Positions 56,897 through 64,000 of a stretch of DNA of 64,000 nt are shown here, one piece after another. The notes beneath the pieces were generated by a model, which did not search any database, was not told the DNA's origin, and saw nothing but the letters and a program-made list of their open reading frames with translations. The translations under genes and the position numbers were made by a program. Location: assembly GCA_023974075.1 (NCBI GenBank), contig CM043808.1, forward strand, positions 18,583,572 through 18,647,571, in the 5' to 3' direction. Position 1 is the first letter of the stretch, and each line of letters starts with the position of its first letter. Origin of the DNA: Chaenocephalus aceratus (lineage: Eukaryota; Chordata; Actinopteri; Perciformes; Channichthyidae).

Positions 56897-56898
<2 letters not shown>
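51611..56898. other. Long noncoding interval
   Basis: No protein-coding content recognised. A short ACACT array lies at 55485-55518, and ATGGATGG-type repeats at about 54160-54180. Confidence 0.45.
55485..55518. repeat. (ACACT)n microsatellite
   Basis: Pentanucleotide CTACA/ACACT units, about seven. Confidence 0.9.
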
Positions 56899-56941
<43 letters not shown>

Positions 56942-56959
56942 TGCGTGCGTGCGTGCGTG

Positions 56960-56995
<36 letters not shown>

Positions 56996-57004
56996 TGTGT
57001 GTGT
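56899..57004. repeat. (GT)n-(GTGC)n microsatellite
   Basis: A GT array grades into GTGC tetranucleotides and ends in GT. Confidence 0.95.
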
Positions 57005-60000
57005 TGGCCCTCCATGTGCAGAGCAGTGGGGGGTGTCTGCCCTCTGCCCTATGCCTTCAACTGGTGCCAGGTGTTGGAAATCACCTGCTGCTTTGTGCAC
57101 AGATTGCAAGACAATGCTGACACACAAGGCCCAAACGTACACATACCCACAGATGTATCATGGTAATATTTGTTTGTAGAAAACAAAACAAGGATGTCTA
57201 CTGACACAGAGCTGAAGCTACTTTTGTACAAAGTTTAAAGTCAATGTTAAAGTCTAAACTTCTCACATCTACTTTATGAATTATAAAGTTGTATTAAGAA
57301 AAATCCTGAACAAGATCAATAAGCCATAATGGGAGAATGTATCCTTAGGGTCACATGTATTTAAGGCTTTGTGGACCCAGGCTGTATGTGTTTGGAGCTA
57401 CTGTATTTTAAAAGTGTATTATAACTTTTTTTTTTGTATGATTGGTTAAACCTTTAAAAACACGTCTTAATTTGTTGAACCCAAATTCACACAACCCACA
57501 CACAGAAGTAGTTGAACACCTAATTTCCTTATGATATAGCCTGGGTTAGATGTTCTCAAAGTTAATGCAAGTAGTACATAGGAGTATATTAACCAAACAT
57601 ATGACACAAGAAAAATAATGCACACGGAACATTAATCATTTCAATTGAAGACCCCCAAAACGACCACTTACATTTGCAAACACTAAATAAATATGGTAAA
57701 TAAGTTGTACCAAGATGTTTATTCCCACAGGAAGACATAATATAAACTCTAATAATTCAAATAACTTTTTCCAGAGCAATCTTATATGAATCTTTTGGCA
57801 TACTTTTCAGGGTACTGCAGCAGTGGCTTTCAAAAAGGTGTAACATGTTTTCATCAGCACAAAAACACACACAAATATATCAGGTGTTGCTTTGTGTACA
57901 CCCATTCATTTAACTCTGCGTTCACACAGCGCAGCAGGAAAACGATTGTTTTTTAGACCCTGCTAATGTATTCAGTAGGACTCCAAATAACATTTGTGGG
58001 AGGCTCAAGTTCCGAACATCGTGGAAAATGTTGTCAGAGGATGTGTTTAGCGTTATCAAATGTGCCTTATTACAAAAGAGTGTAATAGGCATCATAGCAG
58101 GGTGCATAATATCCCCTTGTGCTTCCTCTATAATTCTAGAAGTGATCATTAGGCCATCAAACTGATTTGAAGGTAGTGTAGGTGGGGGAAAGCTTGTTTC
58201 CAACCAAACAAAGCGACAGACAATTGGACTACTGACGCATGTTGGATCTGGAGCTTACTGAAGAAATTAAATGATTTCATGACATTGTTTTGGCTAAAAT
58301 AAATGTCAGGCCGAGTAAATATCTTGGGGGAAAATAGGTTTTGCTAAAAAATAGGAGACAAATCTTGTAATACCACAGTAACATAACAGGTTTAGAAGGT
58401 AGTACGGCATGTGGTAACTCTGAAATACAAGCCGACCCAATCTTAAGGCTCATTGAAGTGTGGAGAAGAACTTGTTGGCGCAGTCCGAAAAGGGCATATT
58501 GCAGGACAGATGCAATAAAGTGCATGGAGGCTTAAAGCTCTGCATGCAGCAAACTTGATGGAGTGAGAAAAACCTGTTGAGGTTAAGAAAGCTGGCCTTG
58601 GAAAGGGAAACAAATGAGATCAGCAGGTGTAGAGAAACAGCAGGATGTGCCAAGCTTGTCTCTCAGAATACTCAGGGCCAGTGCATGACCGGAGAAATGG
58701 GAAAGAAGAATGTAGTAGGGTATGTAGGGAGACTAAATTATACTAATTACACCTAGAGTCTTATATGTATTAACTGGTTTCTGACGGAGGGTGAGTGGGG
58801 CAGTTTTGATGTCAGGGGGAGTTGGACTAGGAGATTCTGCACCAGCGATATGGCTCATTGTACTGCAATGGATCAAGATTAAAATAACTTACATTATAAA
58901 TATTGAACAAATAATTAGACGGTAATTTGTTTTCAGTTGGAAACTCAACTGTGAAGGGCATTCCTGCTAAATAAAGGGACATAATGGCCATGGAGTGAGG
59001 CCAGAGAATGATGTTATGACACAAATTGTGAGTGCAATGGTGCCATCAGTTGTGATGTGTCGGACTCCGTGTTTTTCCACATGGGGGAAGCGACATAAAG
59101 CCTTGCAGCGACACTGAAAAGAACAGATGTCTGACATTTGGGCAGTGCAAAAATGTTCTTTCCCCCTTCACGTCAGGTTTATCTCAGTCCAAACAGTTTT
59201 GGGATTGACCTTTTTGAGATCTTTAAAAACGTCTCCTTGGATATACAAGAACGCCCAACTTTAATTGAACTTACATCTGTAGAACAAGTTGTTTTAAAAA
59301 AAATGGCTTTCATTTGCATGTCTTTGAAACAAGGAATGGCAGTTCACTTTTCCGTGGACAGAAATGTTGGAACAAAGATGCTTTTTCTGGTTTTGCATAT
59401 CCAATTGTAAACTCCATCTGGGCTGGGCAGCGGTAGATTTAGTGAAAAAGCTGAGGGGAAAAGAAAGAACCACCTTGAAAGCCAGAGTTGTTGTGGTAGT
59501 CAGAGGTGCAGCGGACTGTATATTTTCTGATGCTCACAGTACCATGAAAGGACACAGCAGACAAGCAATATAAAAGGAAATTCCAAGCAATACTGAGTCT
59601 GCAGTAAAACTCTTAGCAGCAGGGTCCGAAGCTTCAGTTTTGTGTGGAGAAATTGGATTGTTGCAAGGTCATCGACACTAGTAGATAAAGCTGGGATGGG
59701 AGCTAATGAGATGTCGGTTGAAAACTGACTGGAGCAAAGCAGACTTTTCTTTGTGTACAGGTATCTTTTCTACCTGGAATGTGAGGTACATCGATAAATA
59801 ACAGGATGTCTGCAGATGTATTGCTTTGTTTGCACAGTAGCTGCAATTGCATGTCGATTACTGTCATTTATGTGTTCATATAGGGGATGTTTTTTCTATT
59901 TTTAAATGGTAACTTAATTCCTGATGTCCTCTCACCACTATACTGTAGGAGCACTCAACCAAATCAATATTTTCATACCAATTTTACACTTCAAAAGTAC

Positions 60001-62892
60001 AGTTTAAATCACTTAAATGGCCCTTTAACTGTCTGTGTGGATGAAACCACACAAGAAAAAACTATTTATGTGTATTTGTTTGTTTATCTATCTGTTTATT
60101 TATTTGTTGTTTTATGTTTTTGTTTTGTTTGTTTGTTTGTTTTCCAATAAAAAATGTGTTTCTTTAAGAAAATAAATAAATATATAAGTTAATAATTTAG
60201 TTTTTGGGAGAAGGGGTGGAATAAAATGAGTGTAAACTTCTTCGCACCCCTTTTCGGATGTGTAGATCTGAAAAGTAGTAGATAATTTGTTTATATATAA
60301 TTTAGAATCAGTAATATTTTGTATTCAATTTGACACTGCTTAATTTTGTATGGTATAATAATTCTCATGTTACATTTCATTAACACATTAACACATACAT
60401 TTTATTGTATTATTGTTTTACACATTTGAAAGAAATCTAATCAAATCAAATGCTCATCGCAAATGTCGTTTGATGTCCAATGCCAACCCTTTCTATAATG
60501 TCTAAAATATGGTTTCATTAAGGTTTGGGAAAAACGACGGTTAAAAAAACCAATGACTAACTTATGGATAATGATTGGTAACTAAAACACTTGGTCAGAG
60601 ATTAGAGAAAGACCGCGGAAGATTGTTCTCCATTTCTGAGACGGATAATATATGGCAAGGAGCATTGAAGCTGTTCTGGGGGGCTCACGGTGAACAACAC
60701 CATACCACTTCATTCCCTTTAATTCATCACCCATCTGTAAATTACTGACAGCTGACAGCTCTGAGTTTAAGCTTTGTACTTGCTGATAGAATTTGGTTTA
60801 TAAAATGCTGAGTGAGCTTTTCCAATCAGCAGGGTCAGCCATCTAATTAGCCTGTTGTCGAGACCCGTAGTGACTTGAGAAATGATTTAGTTTTGTTCGA
60901 ACAAGCTTTAAGTCAAAGTGTAGGGCAGTATATGTGATTACTGAGAAGTGGGAGGGGGGTTCTTGGGTGCCACTAGGTATTAACTGAGCCTGCTGTTGGT
61001 GTCAAGGTCATATCTCAATGAAATATTGGCGAGGGAATGTGCCTACTTGATAAAACCGTTGACAAATGCGCACTTTCAGCCAGCATTTTCAGATTAGGTT
61101 GTAAGTAAATGGCCTTGCTCGCCACATGGTCTTGTAGATCTGTATCAACATAGCCTGATGTCTTCGACCATGAGCATATTGCATAGGATTGTACATCATT
61201 CTGAATTGGTTTTGGTGTAGCTGCTATGCATGTAATGGCACAAGGGATTGTTGTCATTGGAATGAAAAATATGACGGTGTACATTGGAAAAGGGTGTCTA
61301 CTCCCCTTTATCCCCTTTGTGCTCTGCGTGATCCATGACATTAAACGTGTACATTTGTCTCAGGGTTCCCTGCAATCATGCCAATATGAGATAAAGCAGC
61401 GTGCCTATAGGCAAGAAGGGCACATTTCGAAACGAACAGATATGCCTTTCCATGATCACACTGTAGAACTGATAGCGCTGAATTATAAAGCTACTGAACA
61501 AACATGTCAAACGTACGTCTCAGGGTCTTTGGAACATGTTCTCCCTAAAGCCCATTACATCCTTAAAGACATATTTTATTTAGTTGGACGGGACACATCA
61601 CTCATGTGCACAAGAGACTGATAGCTGTACACAAGTGTGAAAATTGGATTCACGGTAAATGGAACATGAAAAATAAACATTTGGGGCGAAATGACCAAAC
61701 ACGGATATTGGATACATATCATTGACTGAGGCGTGTTTGATCATAGTGGAAAAGACACATACTTTTACAATATTTCTACACTGAGTTATGCTTTTCTTGG
61801 CATTAAAGAAGCAGAAACAGGGGGACCAGGGATGAGATAGGAGGTCTACCTCAGGGACATCATAAAAGTCAAACAGGATTTACCAGTCACAGTTATAAGC
61901 ATTCATTCCTTGTGATTTAACATGGCAGATGCACAATAAAAGGGTAGATCATTTGTAAGAAATACAGCTTTCCTCTGTATGAAACATTTCCAAGAACAAC
62001 TTTTTATGATGTCTGTCTATGAATAATACATCGCAGCCATTACAGATGTCCTCTTAAGTCTGCTTCACCCAATGTTACGAGTCTTTTGGATTTTCTATAC
62101 GACCTTCTTAAAATATCAGTGTTTAGACCCACAGTAGAACAAAAGCTACATGCTCTACTCTGCTAACATTTTCATTTTCATGGTCAGACCCTGCGCATGT
62201 TTGCCAGTTGGTTTACAATGTGATGTGGGATATATGTTTTACTACACTGCATCATTAAACGTTCATCCCCAAAGCCTCGAGGAGCTTTAAGCCGTTGTAA
62301 TCAATATTTTTTATATTTACAACAAATCACATAACAGGAAAGATGTCGCTCTCAGTGATGAAGCCACCGATGAGTATTACCCATATGCAGTGCTGTTTCC
62401 ACTTCATCCCTTATTGACCTGTAAAGCCAAGATATATGACTAATGATTTGTTTTATATACCAATGCAATTCAAATATGTTTGTATTAGTGTTTCATCAAT
62501 GTTAGCGGTAGCAGGGTCATATAGAAGCTACCAATGAGGATGCTGCAGTCATGGTCAGGTCAGGCTGGGAATGTGGGGATAATGTGGGGGGAGTTGGTGT
62601 CTGCCGATTCCAGTATATGAATCAATACAATGTATGAAATGGACTTGTTTTGTACCAACAAAAAAGGGAACTCTGACAGCCTCCACCAAGGCTGTTTCCA
62701 TGAGTGAAATCCTTGACGGATGTAATCATTGATTTAAAAGGTTAGTTGAAAACAGTTGGGGTGGGGAATAATTTAATAATTGACCTAAGTATTTATTTAA
62801 ACCTTAGCTGCGGCCCTATTTCATTGTAAATGACTAACTAAATGCAACATCTTCTTATTATAGACACATGCATTTTCAAGCATTTGGACTAC
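57005..62892. other. Long noncoding interval
   Basis: No gene recognised in any frame. TTTG/TTTA-rich low complexity lies at about 60060-60150. Confidence 0.45.
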
Positions 62893-63157
62893 CTATGTTG
62901 TGAATGTATCATCTCTCAATTTACAGTACACACGGCATCTATTGCACGTCTGTCCGTCCTGGGAGAGGGATCCCTCCTATGTTGCTCTCCCCGAGGTTTC
63001 TTCCATTTTCCCCTTTAAACTGTGGGGTTTCTTTGGAAGTTGTTCTTGTCCGATGTGAGGGTCCAAGGACAGAGGGTGTCATATTCATATTCTGTACAAA
63101 CTGAAAAGTCCACTTAGACAAATGTAACATTTGTGATATTGGGCTATATAAATAAAC

Positions 63158-63238
<81 letters not shown>
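62893..63238 (+). mobile_element. LINE 3' end fragment (teleost L2-like), long ATTG tail
   Basis: Same blocks as 46124-46419 (GGGAGAGGGATCCCTCCT, CGATGTGAGGGTCCAAGGAC, GATATTGGGCTATATAAATA). It ends in about 20 ATTG units (63159-63238). Confidence 0.8.
63159..63238. repeat. (ATTG)n microsatellite
   Basis: About 80 bp of pure ATTG, an expanded LINE tail. Confidence 0.95.
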
Positions 63239-63239
<1 letters not shown>

Positions 63240-63359
63240 CAAGAACTCACATTTTTCAGTATAGTAACAGAACAACTTTACAGATACATTTGAATTTTTG
63301 TTTTATATTCTAAGACTGTTTCTGAGAAGAGTAGCAATTAACTCACAGTTTTTGTTGTT

Positions 63360-63620
63360 GTTCTTGTGTTTCCTCGTGTGTTCTCCTGCTCTCATCAGTT
63401 TCAGTTTCAGCCTGATTGTTTTCACCTGTGCCCTGTTATCTCTTGTATATATTCCCCTGTTCCCCTTTGTTTGTTGTCAGTTCGTCTTGTCCTGTCCTCA
63501 TGCCAGATCGCTGCTCATTCCACGATTCTCTTTTTTTAATCATACTCAAATTACGCTCTACTACTACTCTGGCTCCCGGGTCGTGCATTTGAGTCCTTAT
63601 ATCCTTGTGGTTCCAAGAAT
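63360..63620 (+). mobile_element. Probable gypsy-type LTR fragment
   Basis: It contains CTGATTGTTTTCACCTGTGC, TATATATTCCCCTGTTCCCC and GTCGTGCATTTGAGTCCTTA, words shared with teleost gypsy-type LTRs; TGCATTTGAGTCCT also occurs near the end of the LTR at 8908-9332. No clear TG or CA ends and no duplication seen. Confidence 0.5.
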
Positions 63621-64000
63621 GTCAATTCTCTACTGAGGCAATATTTATTGGGTCTTCCTACACATTTGTTAGGAGCATGGTGGTTCTGTAGGTAGATGCA
63701 GCAGCACAGCACCCAGAGAAACACGATGGTTTAGTAACCTTGCCAAACTTCTCTCAACTCCCCTCATTTTTTCTCTCTCTGTCTGCCTGGATATCCTTTA
63801 ACGATGGGCTTCATTCGATGGGGATGATGCCAGCTGGAGAGAGAGCACAGAGAATTGGGACTGCATTTCAAACACAGTGAAATCACTGCCCGGCACTGAC
63901 CCTGCCCCGGGGACTCTTAGCTCAGGCAGAGACAGAATGAAGGATGGGCGGGGTTGAGGAGGATAGTGAAAATGTTTGTGCTGCAAAATCTGATCATTGT
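63621..64000. other. Noncoding window edge
   Basis: Nothing recognised. Confidence 0.4.

Overview
The window looks like teleost fish nuclear DNA, most likely a percomorph. It is AT-leaning, gene-poor vertebrate sequence with many (CA)n/(GT)n arrays, one recognisable host gene (lratd1), and mobile elements typical of fish: DIRS-type tyrosine-recombinase retrotransposons, PIF/Harbinger and hAT MITEs, a Tc1/mariner-like element, LINE fragments ending in short tandem repeats, copia and gypsy-like LTR elements, and an ERV-type solo LTR. A run of exactly 100 N marks an assembly gap at 48089-48188.

Layout. 0.1-16 kb is a nested transposon block. A minus-strand DIRS element (about 3380-9822) carries two later insertions: a PIF/Harbinger-like element (4112-5496, TSD TAT) and a 3.2-kb LTR retrotransposon (6087-9332, TSD CAGAG). 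A second Harbinger copy lies in opposite orientation at 123-1515, with two hAT-type MITEs between. Further right come a possible LTR, an unclassified GC-rich segment, a third Harbinger derivative, a decayed copia pol gene with its 3' LTR, and a 1.16-kb solo LTR. 16.1-17.4 kb is a 5'-truncated L2/CR1-type LINE. 17.5-32 kb is mostly unique noncoding DNA with microsatellites and one hAT element with a clear 8-bp TSD.

32.1-33.7 kb holds the host gene: lratd1 (LRAT domain containing 1, formerly FAM84A), minus strand, with one coding exon, a predicted 5'UTR intron and a CpG-rich upstream region. Its reading frame is broken by about seven single-base indels that nearly cancel, so assembly error and recent decay both need considering.

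34.9-36.2 kb is a mariner-like element with 25-bp TIRs. 37.1-41.6 kb is a second, plus-strand, decayed DIRS element with a repeat-rich leader. 43.4-44.7 kb is a pair of oppositely oriented Harbinger-type MITEs. 46.1-48.1 kb has a LINE 3' tail and the endonuclease part of another LINE, cut by the gap. 48.2-64 kb is mainly noncoding DNA with a minisatellite, microsatellites, another LINE tail and an LTR-like fragment.

The most unusual item is the LTR element at 6087-9332. Its coding strand carries an 11-base sequence directly after the 5' LTR that is perfectly complementary to a site inside the LTR. That site sits about 25 bases downstream of a TATA-like box. This is the arrangement expected for Tf1/sushi-type self-primed reverse transcription. 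The ORF start codon lies inside this presumed primer-binding site, and the long Pro/Ser-rich ORF is built from tandem repeats whose main periods (12, 45, 60 bp) are all multiples of three.
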